Shown one piece after another: positions 1 to 12,950 of a stretch of 64,000 nucleotides of DNA (the stretch's first letter is position 1; the number at the start of each line of letters is the position of its first letter). A model generated the notes under the pieces. The model saw only the letters and a program-made list of their open reading frames with translations. It was not told where the DNA came from and made no database searches. This DNA comes from Lachnospiraceae bacterium EP-SM-12S-S03 (GTDB lineage Bacteria; Bacillota; Clostridia; Lachnospirales; Lachnospiraceae): contig JAJBSL010000012.1 in assembly GCA_020540725.1 (NCBI GenBank), positions 14,893 through 78,892 on the forward strand, in the 5' to 3' direction. A program made the translations under genes and the position numbers.

Positions 1-2105
1 TATACAGCTTCCAGCCGGATATCACATTTATGGTCTTTTCTTATTTTGGCTGACACAAGCAAACCTTTTTCTCCACGGAAGTGTTCAAATTCCACTTCTT
101 TTTCGTGCCATTTTTCAGGGATTGCAGGGAAAATATCAATCACTCCATCATGCATTTGAAAGAGCATCTCCTGAAGAGCGTCTGCCGCATACATATTAGC
201 TTCCAAAGTAAAAGGTCTGTAATGAAATGTTGTGTAACCACGTTTCTTATAATCTCCGTTCAAATGAAAACCATTAACTGAACAAAAGCTTTCCCAGAAT
301 ATGCGAAGTCTGTCGTAAGCGCCTTCCCCGTTCTTTTGAATGGCATACAAATGTGACATCCATGCAAAACTGAATCCAACCCACATTCCGGTTCCAAGAA
401 ATTCATAATCTTCTATGACCGCATCAATTATTTTCTTTTCTTCTTCCGTCTCATACCGATATAAATGAAGCGGACAAATTGCCATTGCATTGGACAAATG
501 TCGGTGTGATTCTTTTAAACTTTCATCCGGTGATATCATAAGTACATGTTTTTCGTTGACTGCAAGTTTCGGAAGTTTCTTCCATACATTTTCCCATTTT
601 TTCTTTTGTCCGTTCTCAAGTATTTCTGAAAACTCCGCTAATGTTTTATATAAATACCTTAACAGCGCCAAATCATAATTACTATTTGGTGTTACCCAGG
701 ATTCTTTTTCATCATCATGGATTTCCGGAGAACTGGATACCGGAAGATAATAATATCCATCGGCTCCCTCTTCCAGAAGATCCGTAATACAGTTTGCCGT
801 CTCTTCAAAATATACCCATGCACGTTCTCTCAAAAATTTCAGATCGTTCGTATACCGATAATACAGCTCAAATGATTGACAGAGCCATATCTGATGTACC
901 GGAGATAAAGAATACATTGGCCATCCTCCAAGCGGTTGTCCGTCAATTGTCATGACCCCCGGAAGACAGATTCCTTTTGTCTGATAAAATTTCTCTGCAA
1001 ATTTCCTTGCTGCTTCCATAGAGTTCCAAAGAAAATCAATAAAACTTTCTCCTTCCTCCAGGTGATTTGCTTTGTAAAAATGCGTATAGCTTAACTGCGT
1101 ATTCAGATCATGGTGATAATCTCCCTTCCACGGAGGAAGATTTCCATCATCTGCAGTCCATACACCTTGAAGGGGCATCGGATAAGAATCCTTTCTTGAG
1201 CAGGATGCAAATAAATAGTTTGTAAGATACCAGTTTTTTTCAAAAAGCAGATCTGGAAGAACTACTTTACTTTTCTGCCAATACTGTTTCCACCACGCTC
1301 TATGACTTTGTATGTTTTCCTCATAGCTGCATTGCAATTCTTCTTCCAGCTTCTTTTTTGCATCCTGCAGCCATTCTTCCCCATCATTTGAAGTGACAAT
1401 TCGATAGAAAATCAAAGTTTCTTTCCGCTCTTTCACTATGCCGGCAATAATACCATATGAAAAATTTTCATCCACTTTTTGGACAAACCATAAAAAAGAA
1501 GGATCTCCATCTTCTTTTTTATGAATTGCTGCAGGATAATGTAGTTTTTCCAAACCTCCTTGCGAGATTTCCCTCTCTTTTGGATTATACTGCACTTCTT
1601 CTTTTTCTTTCTCATCTCCAAATTGCGGACTTTCTAATTTCACGGAGAACAAATTACAATCTCCCTCTATTTTAATCATGCCGGTTTGTGACATGGCATG
1701 ACAGATCGCACGCATACAAACCTTCTGTCCTTCTCCTTTGATGGCAAGTTTTGCCTCTGCCGTTTCCAGATCAAGTTCCGATACAACCTGATCCATATTT
1801 TTAAAATGAAAAATCAGCTTTCCTGCAGGCAGTTTTGTCGGAGTCGGATGATTATAGGGAGCGTCAAATAATTCCCGGATTTCTTTTATATTTCCTTCTT
1901 TCGCCAGTTTGACAAGATGTGCATATGTAAAATCATCTCTCTTGGTATTAAGCGGAGCTGACAAATCCCATATATCCGTCCTGTCTAAACTGAATCGAAG
2001 TGCCGAAGGCTCACCCCAGATAAGAGAACCAATCCGGCCATTTCCCAAAGGGAGCGCTTCGTCCCATCGTTTGATATTTTCTGTGAATAATAATTTATGT
2101 CCCAT
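1..2105 (-). CDS. Glycoside hydrolase, GH95 (alpha-L-fucosidase)-like, C-terminus outside window
   Basis: An open reading frame starts at the ATG at 2105 and reads leftward off the window, about 700 codons without a stop. The N-terminus reads WDEALPLGNGRIGSLIWGEP, the hallmark of the GH95 N-terminal domain, which normally cleaves alpha-1,2-linked fucose (or galactose) from glycans. The middle holds an (alpha/alpha)6-type segment with GNLPPWKGDYHHDLNTQ and WLCQSFELYYRYT; the Glu there matches the region of the general acid of GH95 enzymes. The usual Asn-x-Asn pair reads LNTQ here, so substrate preference may differ. No signal peptide is seen, so it probably acts in the cytoplasm on imported oligosaccharide. 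It is last in the sugar-transporter operon. Family call fairly sure; substrate inferred. Confidence 0.75.
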   Translation of the reverse strand, partial: MGHKLLFTENIKRWDEALPLGNGRIGSLIWGEPSALRFSLDRTDIWDLSAPLNTKRDDFTYAHLVKLAKEGNIKEIRELFDAPYNHPTPTKLPAGKLIFHFKNMDQVVSELDLETAEAKLAIKGEGQKVCMRAICHAMSQTGMIKIEGDCNLFSVKLESPQFGDEKEKEEVQYNPKEREISQGGLEKLHYPAAIHKKEDGDPSFLWFVQKVDENFSYGIIAGIVKERKETLIFYRIVTSNDGEEWLQDAKKKLEEELQCSYEENIQSHRAWWKQYWQKSKVVLPDLLFEKNWYLTNYLFASCSRKDSYPMPLQGVWTADDGNLPPWKGDYHHDLNTQLSYTHFYKANHLEEGESFIDFLWNSMEAARKFAEKFYQTKGICLPGVMTIDGQPLGGWPMYSLSPVHQIWLCQSFELYYRYTNDLKFLRERAWVYFEETANCITDLLEEGADGYYYLPVSSSPEIHDDEKESWVTPNSNYDLALLRYLYKTLAEFSEILENGQKKKWENVWKKLPKLAVNEKHVLMISPDESLKESHRHLSNAMAICPLHLYRYETEEEKKIIDAVIEDYEFLGTGMWVGFSFAWMSHLYAIQKNGEGAYDRLRIFWESFCSVNGFHLNGDYKKRGYTTFHYRPFTLEANMYAADALQEMLFQMHDGVIDIFPAIPEKWHEKEVEFEHFRGEKGLLVSAKIRKDHKCDIRLEAV

Positions 2106-2110
2106 AGTTC

Positions 2111-2290
2111 TTACTTATACTGCCTGTTATAAAGTCCTAATAAAACAATCAGTCCAGCAAGTCCCAGTAACATCATTCCCAGTCCTTTTGGTCCGATATG
2201 TCTTTGTCCAATGACAACCAAAGCAATACTTACAATGAATACAGCCAATACAACAATCGTGATCAATAATTTTTTTGCCTTTTCACTCAT
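2111..2290 (-). CDS. Small two-helix membrane protein of a sugar-transport operon
   Basis: A 59-residue protein whose ATG at 2290 follows a strong site (AAGGAGG, 8 bases upstream). It has two hydrophobic segments: residues about 8-28 (LLITIVVLAVFIVSIALVV) and 36-52 (LGMMLLGLAGLIVLLGL). The linker is short and charged and the tail is RQYK. It lies 12 bases after the MalG-type permease and 5 bases before the GH95 gene, so it is translated as part of the operon. Small proteins of this kind are common beside carbohydrate ABC transporters of Lachnospiraceae. I do not know a function; a transporter-associated role is a guess. Confidence 0.7.
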   Translation of the reverse strand: MSEKAKKLLITIVVLAVFIVSIALVVIGQRHIGPKGLGMMLLGLAGLIVLLGLYNRQYK

Positions 2291-2302
2291 AGTATTTCCT
2301 CC

Positions 2303-3196
2303 TTAACCTTTCAATCCGCCGACAGTCATTCCCTGTGTCAGTTTCTTCTGTACACACATATAGAGGATCAATGTCGGAAGCATTACGATTACAAGTCCCG
2401 CATACATTTTACCATACTGTACTGCAGATCTCTGTGCTGCCATTAAGTTCATTAGACCTACCGGCAATGTCTTAAGCTTTGGATCTGTCAGTAATGTCAT
2501 GGAAATGATGTATTCATTCCAGAAAGCAAGGAAGTTAAACAAAATAATCGTAATGATACTTGGTTTTGCCATCGGGATGATGATCTGAACCATTGTTCTA
2601 AAATATCCTGCACCGTCTACATATGCCGCTTCTTCATAATCTTTTGCCAAAGATTTGAAGTAACCGGACAACAGATAAATGGTAAACGGCAGCGCTGTCG
2701 CCGCATATACAACCGCAAGCACAAATAAGTTATTCATCAAAAATGTATCGCCAAATGTTTTATATAAGAATGTATCTCCTTTATTCAGCATAAGGAAAAT
2801 CGGAACAACAATATAGTTTACATTGATGAACAATCCCGCCATGAATAATATATTCCAAAACTTGCTTGTCTTGAATTTAAATCTTGCCAGAACATAAGCT
2901 GCCGGTAAAGCAACAATGATAAGTATCAAAAGTGCAATGGCTGTTACAATAACTGAATTCAGCATGTAGGATCCCATATTTGCACTTTGCCATGCGTCTA
3001 CGAAGTTCTGGAAATGTATTCCTTTCGGAAGTGCCCACGGACTTCTATAGAATTCCGAATTTTCTTTAATCGATGCCATGAATACCCAAAATACCGGTAC
3101 AACAATCATGATTGTAAGAAGAACCAATGGGATGTAAATTAAAAACTTTGCAAATTTTGATGTCTCATTAATATTTCCTTTGTATTTTCTGTGCAT
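2303..3196 (-). CDS. Carbohydrate ABC transporter permease, MalG type
   Basis: A 297-residue inner-membrane permease with about six hydrophobic segments, the first at residues 18-38. The cytoplasmic EAA loop that docks the ATPase is clear near residue 190 (EEAAYVDGAGYFRTMVQIII). The length and the extended N-terminal helix are typical of the MalG half of CUT1 sugar importers. It sits 13 bases after the MalF-type partner and would pair with it and with the lipoprotein encoded upstream. No ATPase gene is in the operon. CUT1 systems often share one MsiK/MsmX-type ATPase encoded elsewhere, which I infer here. Confidence 0.93.
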   Translation of the reverse strand: MHRKYKGNINETSKFAKFLIYIPLVLLTIMIVVPVFWVFMASIKENSEFYRSPWALPKGIHFQNFVDAWQSANMGSYMLNSVIVTAIALLILIIVALPAAYVLARFKFKTSKFWNILFMAGLFINVNYIVVPIFLMLNKGDTFLYKTFGDTFLMNNLFVLAVVYAATALPFTIYLLSGYFKSLAKDYEEAAYVDGAGYFRTMVQIIIPMAKPSIITIILFNFLAFWNEYIISMTLLTDPKLKTLPVGLMNLMAAQRSAVQYGKMYAGLVIVMLPTLILYMCVQKKLTQGMTVGGLKG

Positions 3197-3209
3197 ATCT
3201 CTACCTCCC

Positions 3210-4109
3210 TTAAAATTCTACTTCTTCACGTTTTGTAACTAAGTTCAGGATACCTGCAAGCGCGAATGAGAAGATAAATACAACAGAACCAATTGCCATA
3301 CCATAACCGTATGAAGAGTTTGTATATGCTTCCTGATACATATAGCTCAAGAATACGTTAGATGCTCCGTCCGGTCCACCGTTTGTCATGGCTTTTACAA
3401 ACAGGAAGCTCATGTTGATCGTACTGATGATAAAGAACGTCAATGTTGTTCTGATATTTGTCCATACAAGCGGTAATGTGATTGAGAAGAACTGTTTGAT
3501 CTTACCTGCGCCTTCCAGTGCTGCAGATTCATACAGACTCTCTGATACGTTCGCCATACTTGCCATATACATTACCATATAATATCCGATTGCCTGCCAG
3601 ATCATAGCAATAACAATACTATAGATAACCAGTTTCTGATCTCCAAGCCAAAGAATCGGATCTTCCGCACCCTTCGCTCCGCGGAACAGATTCAAAAAGG
3701 AATTCAATAACCCCTGGTTTGGATCATAAATTGCCGAGAAGATTGCACTGATTACTACAACTGACAAAATATTTGGAATATAGAAAATTATACGGAAGAA
3801 ATTCTGTCCCTTAATTTTCTCTCTTGTCAAAATTGCTGCAAATACAAGTGCAAATGTAAATGTAAACAATGTTACCACTACAATCAATAATATTGTATTT
3901 TGGAATGCCTGGTAGAATTTATCACTCTGGAACAATGTTTTGAAGTTCTGTAATCCTACAAATGTCTTGTCTGCAGTATATCCACCCCATTTGTACATGG
4001 ACATACGGAAAACATCGATTGTAGGAATGATCATAAATACTACGAATAAAATAACAGCCGGAGCTACACAAAAGAATATAAATTGGCCTCTACCCTTTTC
4101 TCTTTTCAT
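3210..4109 (-). CDS. Carbohydrate ABC transporter permease, MalF type
   Basis: A 299-residue membrane protein with about six hydrophobic segments, beginning with FIFFCVAPAVILFVVFMII. The EAA loop reads ESAALEGAGKIKQFFSITLP near residue 190. This is the MalF-like half of a CUT1 importer and is the first permease after the binding-protein gene. A strong inverted repeat lies in the 125-base gap between them. The ATG at 4109 follows GGAGATGAATAA. The substrate cannot be read from the permease; the neighbouring GH95 gene suggests a fucosylated or related oligosaccharide. Confidence 0.93.
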   Translation of the reverse strand: MKREKGRGQFIFFCVAPAVILFVVFMIIPTIDVFRMSMYKWGGYTADKTFVGLQNFKTLFQSDKFYQAFQNTILLIVVVTLFTFTFALVFAAILTREKIKGQNFFRIIFYIPNILSVVVISAIFSAIYDPNQGLLNSFLNLFRGAKGAEDPILWLGDQKLVIYSIVIAMIWQAIGYYMVMYMASMANVSESLYESAALEGAGKIKQFFSITLPLVWTNIRTTLTFFIISTINMSFLFVKAMTNGGPDGASNVFLSYMYQEAYTNSSYGYGMAIGSVVFIFSFALAGILNLVTKREEVEF

Positions 4110-4160
4110 TTATTCATCTCCTATCTCAATCACAAATCATGTATCGTTTGTATCAATGAA

Positions 4161-4196
4161 AACAGCCGGCTCATTAAAAAGTCATCGCCGGCTGTT
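4161..4196 (-). terminator. Intra-operon hairpin between binding-protein and permease genes
   Basis: AACAGCCGGC (4161-4170) and GCCGGCTGTT (4187-4196) form a perfect 10-bp stem with a 16-base loop. It lies just after the binding-protein gene and has no long U-run. In such operons a hairpin here usually stabilises the binding-protein part of the mRNA or stops some transcripts, giving more binding protein than permease. Confidence 0.75.
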
Positions 4197-4234
4197 ATTC
4201 CCTTCGCTATTTTCTCATAACGAATCTGTTATGC

Positions 4235-5575
4235 TTATTTTTTTAATGCTCCTCTGAAAGCATCGCTTGCTGCTTTAAATTCTTTTACATACTGATCCTC
4301 AGTCTTGTCACCGGATACTAAAGAGTTAATCGGATCGAAGAATGCTCCTCTTGTTGTAAGACCTTCTACTGGATCTGTTGTTGCAAATGCATCTAATACT
4401 GCAACTGCACCTGTATCGTAGATGCTGTAGTATGTTTTTGCATTTCCTTCTAACTTGTCTGACATTCCAACGATCGGCTGAACTGCTCCACCTTCATTTG
4501 CGAAGATTTCTGCTGCTTTGTCAGAGTATAAGAATGCGATAAATTCTTTTCCGAGATCCTGGTTCTTAGCTTCTTTCGGCATCCATACCTGCTCGAAGAA
4601 TGAGTAAGAAGCTCTCTCTCCACCTTCTTTTACTGCTGGAAGAGCTGTGAATCCCCAATCAAATCCTTCTGCACGTGGAGCCTCTTTCATTTCCTCAATT
4701 ACCCAGTTACCATTTGGCATAAAGAGTGCTTTATTATCCAAAATTAACTGCTGGTTTTTCTGGAAGTCATTGTCATTTGCATTAGCCGGTGTTGTTTTTT
4801 CTGTGTAAGAAGCTAATTTTGCAATGATATCAAATACCTGCTGTGCTTCCGGTGTATCCCAGATTCCTTCTTCATACTGAAGTGCTTTAGAGAAATTCTC
4901 TTCTCCAATTGCTTCGTGAAGTAATGCATAGAAGAATGCGTCAAAGTATCCTGTTGTAGGGTATGTAAATAAAGCAATTCCTTCTGCTTTTGCTTTATCT
5001 CCTAATTCCCACATCTCGTCCCATGTTGTTGGAACTGTCCAGCCTTTTTCTTCAAATAATCCTTTATTGTAGAATAATCCACATGGACCATAGAACATTG
5101 GCATTAAGTATGTTTTTCCATCCCCGTAAGGATTTGTAATTGTGTTCTCTGTGAATCCAGGAAGAATCTTGTCTCCTACTGTTGTTTCTTCACCTGGAAC
5201 TGTCATGCTTAATACATCTGTCAAATCTACTAAGTTGTTGTCTCTGATAAATGTCTCTGTCATACCAGATTCTGCACCAACTGCACGCATAATTACATCT
5301 GGGTAGTTACCTGCTTTCATGTCCGGTGTAATGACATCTTCCAATTTTTTATCAATTGTAAGTTCTACTGTTACACCTTCATTTTCAGCTTCGAATGCTT
5401 CGACAACTTTCTCCCACATAGCTTTTCCGTATGCTGTTTCAACTGCCGCAACTTTCAATGTTTTACCGTCTTCTTTTTTGTCGCTTCCGCCGTCGCTGCC
5501 TTTAGAACCACAAGCTGCAAGACTTAATGTCATGACGCCTGCGAGTGCAAGACACACTAACTTTTTCATTTTCAT
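4235..5575 (-). CDS. Extracellular solute-binding lipoprotein of sugar ABC transporter
   Basis: This is the substrate-capture component of the importer, 446 residues from the ATG at 5575. That start is chosen because AGGAGG lies 8 bases upstream and because it gives a clean lipoprotein signal, with a basic start, a hydrophobic core and lipobox LAAC followed by a Gly/Ser/Asp-rich linker. An in-frame upstream ATG at 5656 would add 27 residues ahead of the signal and is rejected. The body has the family-1 binding-protein pattern (KGWTVPTTWDEMWELGDKAK). First gene of the operon. No regulator is adjacent in the window, and I see no convincing promoter in the AT-rich 281 bases upstream. Confidence 0.92.
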   Translation of the reverse strand: MKMKKLVCLALAGVMTLSLAACGSKGSDGGSDKKEDGKTLKVAAVETAYGKAMWEKVVEAFEAENEGVTVELTIDKKLEDVITPDMKAGNYPDVIMRAVGAESGMTETFIRDNNLVDLTDVLSMTVPGEETTVGDKILPGFTENTITNPYGDGKTYLMPMFYGPCGLFYNKGLFEEKGWTVPTTWDEMWELGDKAKAEGIALFTYPTTGYFDAFFYALLHEAIGEENFSKALQYEEGIWDTPEAQQVFDIIAKLASYTEKTTPANANDNDFQKNQQLILDNKALFMPNGNWVIEEMKEAPRAEGFDWGFTALPAVKEGGERASYSFFEQVWMPKEAKNQDLGKEFIAFLYSDKAAEIFANEGGAVQPIVGMSDKLEGNAKTYYSIYDTGAVAVLDAFATTDPVEGLTTRGAFFDPINSLVSGDKTEDQYVKEFKAASDAFRGALKK

Positions 5576-5856
5576 TTTTCTTCCTCCTCTTATTCTCGAA
5601 CGGACCATTCCGTCACAATATATATAAGCATACTCCAATAGACTTCCTCTTTTCAATCGTTATTTTGCTTACTTTTTTATAGATATTGCGCACGATTTAT
5701 TTTTTTAGGAAAGTTTTTTTATTTGTTTTCATATATTTTATACAGTTTTTTTGTATAAATATTTTTCACTTTATGAAAATTATCCTATCATTTTTTTACT
5801 CTCACTAAAATTTTCTTCGTCTATTGTTTTTATACGCAACAATATTACTAACAAAC

Positions 5857-8325
5857 TTACTCTTTAATTTCCTCTTCTTCCTCTTCGGCCTGCCTTACCT
5901 TCGCGATGCTTGCCACTTTTTCATCAGAATGTAAATTAATCAGTTTCACACCTGAAGTAATCCTTCCTAACTTGGAAATGCCAGCACATTCCATACGGAT
6001 GATAATCCCTTCCGTGTTGATCATCATGATCTCATCTGTATCATTTACAGCTTTCATTCCTACTACATTTCCTGTCTTTTCCGTGATTTTGTAGCATTTT
6101 ACACCTTTTCCTCCGCGGTTCTGTGGCGTAAATTCACTCATATCCGTCAATTTACCCATGCCTTTTTCAGAAGCAATCAGAAGATATTCTCCCTGGCAGC
6201 TTAACTGCATACCAATCACCTCATCACTGTCTCCTAAGTTCATTCCACGTACTCCCATGGAAGTTCTTCCTGTAGAACGTACATCGGATTCTTTAAACCG
6301 GATACACTGTCCGTATTTTGTAACAAGCAGAATGTCTTTTGAGTTATCTGTTGTTTTTACTTCAATGAGTTCATCATCTTCGCGAAGTGTGATCGCTGCA
6401 AGACCTGTCTTTCTGACGTTTGCATAATCCGTGATTGGTGTTTTCTTTACCAAACCTTTCTTTGTGGCCATAAAGAGATATTCCCCTTCCACATATTCTT
6501 CCAGTGGAATGACTGCTGTAATCTTCTCGTCCGGCATAAGCTGCAAGAGATTGATAATGGCAGTTCCCCTTGCTGTTCTTGAAGCTTCCGGAATCTCATA
6601 TGCCTTCATACGGTAAACCCTTCCGGTATTCGTAAAGAACATGACATAATGATGGGTATTGGTCATAAACAACTCTTCGATATAGTCATCTTCCAGTGTC
6701 TGCATTCCTTTGATTCCTTTGCCTCCGCGGTTCTGACTTTTAAATGTATCTACAGACATGCGCTTAATATATCCAAGTTTTGTCATCGTAATCACTACTT
6801 CTTCTTGTGGAATCAAATCTTCCATGGAAATATCAAATTCATCAAATCCGATGGAAGTTCTTCTTTCATCTCCGTACTTGTCGCGGATGATAATGATTTC
6901 TTCTTTGATCACACCGAGCAATAGCTTACGATCTGCAAGAATCGCTTTCAATTCACCGATTCTTTTCATAAGTTCGGCATATTCATTTTCCAGTTTCTCC
7001 CGCTCCAAACCGGTCAGTGCACGAAGTCTCATGTCCACAATAGCCTGTGCCTGTACTTCGGAAAGACCGAAACGTTCCATCAATTCCGCTTTCGCAATCT
7101 GTACATTTTCGGAACCACGGATGATCTTGATGACTTCGTCAATATTGTCAAGCGCAATCAGTAAGCCCTGTAAAATGTGAGCTCTTTCTTCCGCCTTATT
7201 TAATTCATATTTTGTTCTTCTTGTGACAACCTCTTCCTGATGAAGCAGATAATACTTCAGCATATCCAAAAGATTCATAACTCTTGGTTCATTGTTCACG
7301 AGCGCAAGCATGATCACACCAAATGTATCCTGCATCTGTGTATGTTTATACAATTGATTTAATATAACATTTGCATTTACATCCCGGCGTAATTCAATAC
7401 AGATTCTCATACCTTCACGGTTAGACTGATCACTTAATTCTGTAATACCGTCGATTTTTTTATCACGCACCAGTTCTGCAATTTTTTCGATCAATCTTGC
7501 TTTATTTACCATGTACGGAAGTTCCGTTACAACAATCCGGCTTTTTCCATTGGCCATAGGTTCAATATCTGTCACCGCACGTACACGGATTTTACCACGT
7601 CCTGTCCGATATGCTTCCTCAATTCCTCTTGTTCCAAGAATCATAGCTCCTGTCGGAAAATCAGGCCCTTTGATGATCTGCAGAATCTCTTCGATCGTTG
7701 TCTCTCCGGTTTCTTCAATCTGATCATCAATGATTTTTACAACCGCATTGATGACTTCTCTTAAGTTATGCGGCGGAATATTTGTTGCCATCCCAACTGC
7801 AATTCCGGATGTACCATTTACGAGAAGATTTGGAAATCTTGCCGGAAGTACTGCCGGTTCTTTTTCTGTCTCATCAAAGTTCGGTGTAAAGTCTACCGTG
7901 TCTTTATTGATATCCGCTGTTAATTCCATGGAAATTTTACTAAGTCTTGCCTCTGTATAACGCATGGCGGCTGCGCCGTCACCGTCCACGGAACCAAAGT
8001 TTCCGTGACCGTCAACAAGCGGATATCTTGTAGACCACTCCTGTGCCATATTTACGAGCGCGCCGTAAATAGAGCTATCTCCATGTGGGTGATATTTACC
8101 CATGGTATCACCGACAATACGTGCACATTTACGGTGCGGTTTGTCAGGACCGTTATTCAACTCGATCATAGAGTATAAGATTCTTCTCTGTACCGGCTTT
8201 AAGCCATCCCTTACATCCGGCAGGGCACGGGAAGCAATAACACTCATCGCGTAGTCTATATACGATTTTTCCATCGTTTTCTTTAAGTCCACTTCATGGA
8301 CTTTGTCAAAAATATTATCTTCCAT
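5857..8325 (-). CDS. gyrA: DNA gyrase subunit A
   Basis: An 822-residue breakage-reunion subunit of DNA gyrase. The catalytic Tyr is residue 123 ([10 protein letters not shown]). The C-terminal domain carries the GyrA box [10 protein letters not shown], which separates GyrA from ParC, and a second [10 protein letters not shown]. The tail ends in a run of Glu. In the quinolone region, [10 protein letters not shown] gives Ser84 and Gly88 at the positions equivalent to E. coli Ser83 and Asp87; the second is normally acidic. It follows gyrB by 13 bases and is last in the dnaA-dnaN-recF-gyrB-gyrA block. The ATG at 8325 is preceded by AGGAGGGAGTAGAAA. Confidence 0.98.
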   Translation of the reverse strand: MEDNIFDKVHEVDLKKTMEKSYIDYAMSVIASRALPDVRDGLKPVQRRILYSMIELNNGPDKPHRKCARIVGDTMGKYHPHGDSSIYGALVNMAQEWSTRYPLVDGHGNFGSVDGDGAAAMRYTEARLSKISMELTADINKDTVDFTPNFDETEKEPAVLPARFPNLLVNGTSGIAVGMATNIPPHNLREVINAVVKIIDDQIEETGETTIEEILQIIKGPDFPTGAMILGTRGIEEAYRTGRGKIRVRAVTDIEPMANGKSRIVVTELPYMVNKARLIEKIAELVRDKKIDGITELSDQSNREGMRICIELRRDVNANVILNQLYKHTQMQDTFGVIMLALVNNEPRVMNLLDMLKYYLLHQEEVVTRRTKYELNKAEERAHILQGLLIALDNIDEVIKIIRGSENVQIAKAELMERFGLSEVQAQAIVDMRLRALTGLEREKLENEYAELMKRIGELKAILADRKLLLGVIKEEIIIIRDKYGDERRTSIGFDEFDISMEDLIPQEEVVITMTKLGYIKRMSVDTFKSQNRGGKGIKGMQTLEDDYIEELFMTNTHHYVMFFTNTGRVYRMKAYEIPEASRTARGTAIINLLQLMPDEKITAVIPLEEYVEGEYLFMATKKGLVKKTPITDYANVRKTGLAAITLREDDELIEVKTTDNSKDILLVTKYGQCIRFKESDVRSTGRTSMGVRGMNLGDSDEVIGMQLSCQGEYLLIASEKGMGKLTDMSEFTPQNRGGKGVKCYKITEKTGNVVGMKAVNDTDEIMMINTEGIIIRMECAGISKLGRITSGVKLINLHSDEKVASIAKVRQAEEEEEEIKE

Positions 8326-8338
8326 TTTCTACTCCCTC

Positions 8339-11375
<3,037 letters not shown>

Positions 11376-11386
11376 ACATGCACCAA

Positions 11387-11596
11387 CTATTCTTCGATTC
11401 TAATTTCTTCTCCATCAAATACCACAACGTCTCCGCTGTATAGTTTTCTTCCTCGTCTTGTATCCACTTCCCCATTTACTTTTACAAGACCGTCCTGAAT
11501 CACTTCTTTTGCTTCTACACCGGATTCTACCAATCCGGCTGCTTTTAAGGCCTGCCCTAATTTTATAAATTCTTCTCTTAATTTGATTTTTTCCAT
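11387..11596 (-). CDS. yaaA: S4-domain RNA-binding protein, YaaA/RlbA type
   Basis: A 69-residue protein made almost entirely of an S4 RNA-binding domain (LGQALKAAGLVESGVEAKEVIQDG, VKVNGEVDTRRGRKL, with GDVVVFDGEEI after). It is the small gene found between dnaN and recF in most Firmicutes and is thought to act in ribosome assembly or RNA binding. The start at 11596 lies 2 bases from the dnaN stop, which implies translational coupling. Function beyond RNA binding is not established from the sequence. Confidence 0.93.
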   Translation of the reverse strand: MEKIKLREEFIKLGQALKAAGLVESGVEAKEVIQDGLVKVNGEVDTRRGRKLYSGDVVVFDGEEIRIEE

Positions 11597-11598
11597 GT

Positions 11599-12708
11599 CT
11601 ACACCACCGCGTTAAAATTTACCGGTAAAATCAGGTAAATATAACTTTCCTTTTCGTCTCTGATAAAGCACGGAGCCTTCGCATTTGTTAAATAAATATC
11701 AACTTCTTCATCGTCAATTACACGAAGAGCGTCCATTAAAAATTTCGGATTGAATCCAATGAGAAGGTCTTTCCCTTCTTTCGTGATAAAAATTTCTTCG
11801 TTCATGGATCCAAGTTGCGATTGAATCTTAAGTTCCATGGAACCGTCTCCGATATTGATGATAATCGGCTTCTTATCGCCTTCTTTCACAAGAAGCGTGG
11901 CCCTGTCAATACAACTTAACATTTCCCGTTTGTTAATAGTTACCTTCGTCTCATAGTCGCTGGACAACATCTGCTCAATTCTGAAATATTCTCCTTCAAT
12001 CAGTCTTGATACTACAACGGTCTGATCAAATTCAAAAACAATATGATTGCTTGTAAAGTAAATATCTACTTTGCTTTCTACTTCGCCGGATAAGATTTTG
12101 CTCACTTCAATGAGAGTCTTACCTGGAACGATTACTTTTGTATTGTCGTAAGAAGAAGACAGCTCCACCTTACGGATGGAAATCCGGTGTCCGTCCAGGG
12201 CGATCAATTTCAGAATATTATCACTAATTTCAAACAATTCACCGGTCATAAGCTTATTGCTGTCATGATCCGATATTGTAAAAATCGTCTGACGAATTAT
12301 TTCTTTCAGTGTGAACTGTGAAAGTTCAACCGGATTTTCCTTCTCGATATACGGGAGGTAAGAAAATTCTTCTCCGGATTTGCCTGAAATATTAAATTTA
12401 GCTTTTTCACACGTAATCAATGTCTGAAGATTTGGCTGTGTTTCAATCACAACTTCATTGTCAGGAAGTTTACGTACAATTTCTGAAAATATTTTGGCGT
12501 CAATGGCAATCAGCCCTTTTTCTGTTATTTCACCTTCAACAACCGTTTCGATTCCTAGTTCCATATCGTTGGCTGTAAATTTGATAATGTCAGTAGTAGC
12601 ATCAATCAAGATACATTCCAGAATAGGCATTGTTGTTTTTGATGGTACTGCTTTTGAGACAATGCTTACCCCTTTTACGAGATCTGATTTTTTGCAAATA
12701 ATTTTCAT
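11599..12708 (-). CDS. dnaN: DNA polymerase III beta sliding clamp
   Basis: A 369-residue sliding clamp with the usual three-domain layout. The N-terminus reads MKIICKKSDLVKGVSIVSKA and the C-terminus YIYLILPVN, which matches the clamp's protein-binding pocket end. It tethers DNA polymerase III and repair polymerases to DNA, including possibly the Y-family polymerase carried by the element at 34963. It follows dnaA after a 238-base gap with DnaA boxes and hairpins. The ATG at 12708 follows AAAGGAGTTAAGACCAC. Confidence 0.98.
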   Translation of the reverse strand: MKIICKKSDLVKGVSIVSKAVPSKTTMPILECILIDATTDIIKFTANDMELGIETVVEGEITEKGLIAIDAKIFSEIVRKLPDNEVVIETQPNLQTLITCEKAKFNISGKSGEEFSYLPYIEKENPVELSQFTLKEIIRQTIFTISDHDSNKLMTGELFEISDNILKLIALDGHRISIRKVELSSSYDNTKVIVPGKTLIEVSKILSGEVESKVDIYFTSNHIVFEFDQTVVVSRLIEGEYFRIEQMLSSDYETKVTINKREMLSCIDRATLLVKEGDKKPIIINIGDGSMELKIQSQLGSMNEEIFITKEGKDLLIGFNPKFLMDALRVIDDEEVDIYLTNAKAPCFIRDEKESYIYLILPVNFNAVV

Positions 12709-12946
12709 GTGGTCTTAACTCCTTTCGAACCAGTTCATAGTGCTAAAGTTTTGCGCGTTTGAGATAAATATTATAAAAGTTATCCGCCGTAGTAGCCGTA
12801 GGGGCTGTGGATAAGTGGATAAGTCCAAAAAAGCCCATACTTACAGGCTTTTTGGCTTTGGATAAGTATGTTCATAACTACGTTATAAAGTGGGTAAAAT
12901 AACCCCCTTATTAGGGATAACTTTTCGATGATAAAAAAAGTTATCC
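12709..12946. other. Origin sub-region between dnaA and dnaN (DnaA boxes)
   Basis: One perfect DnaA box, TGTGGATAA, is at 12806-12814. Close matches AGTGGATAA (12814-12822) and TTTGGATAA (12857-12865) follow. The segment also has CC/GG-flanked A-rich and T-rich tracts. Firmicute origins are often bipartite, with box clusters on both sides of dnaA, so this is the probable downstream half of oriC and may carry the dnaN promoter. Confidence 0.8.
12825..12855. terminator. Hairpin in the dnaA-dnaN gap
   Basis: CCAAAAAAGCC (12825-12835) pairs with GGCTTTTTGG (12846-12855) around a 10-base loop, with one extra A in the left arm. It lies between two DnaA boxes. The A- and T-rich arms could end transcription on either strand, or be part of origin structure. 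Confidence 0.5.
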
Positions 12947-12950
12947 CTAA
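12911..12950 (-). terminator. dnaA terminator-like hairpin overlapping the stop codon
   Basis: TTAGGGATAACTTTT (12911-12925) and AAAAGTTATCCCTAA (12936-12950) are perfect 15-base inverted repeats. One arm contains the dnaA stop codon (complement of 12947-12949). Both arms include GTTATCCCTA, two mismatches from a DnaA box, so the site could serve as terminator and as weak DnaA binding site. Confidence 0.65.

Noticed and set aside
5660..5856. A promoter for the sugar transporter operon
   Set aside because: The region is very AT-rich and gives several poor -10 matches on the minus strand, none with a -35 box at proper spacing.
12809..12946. parS or Spo0A-type boxes in the dnaA-dnaN gap
   Set aside because: The repeats there match DnaA boxes and hairpins; no TGTTTCACGTGAAACA or similar site is present.
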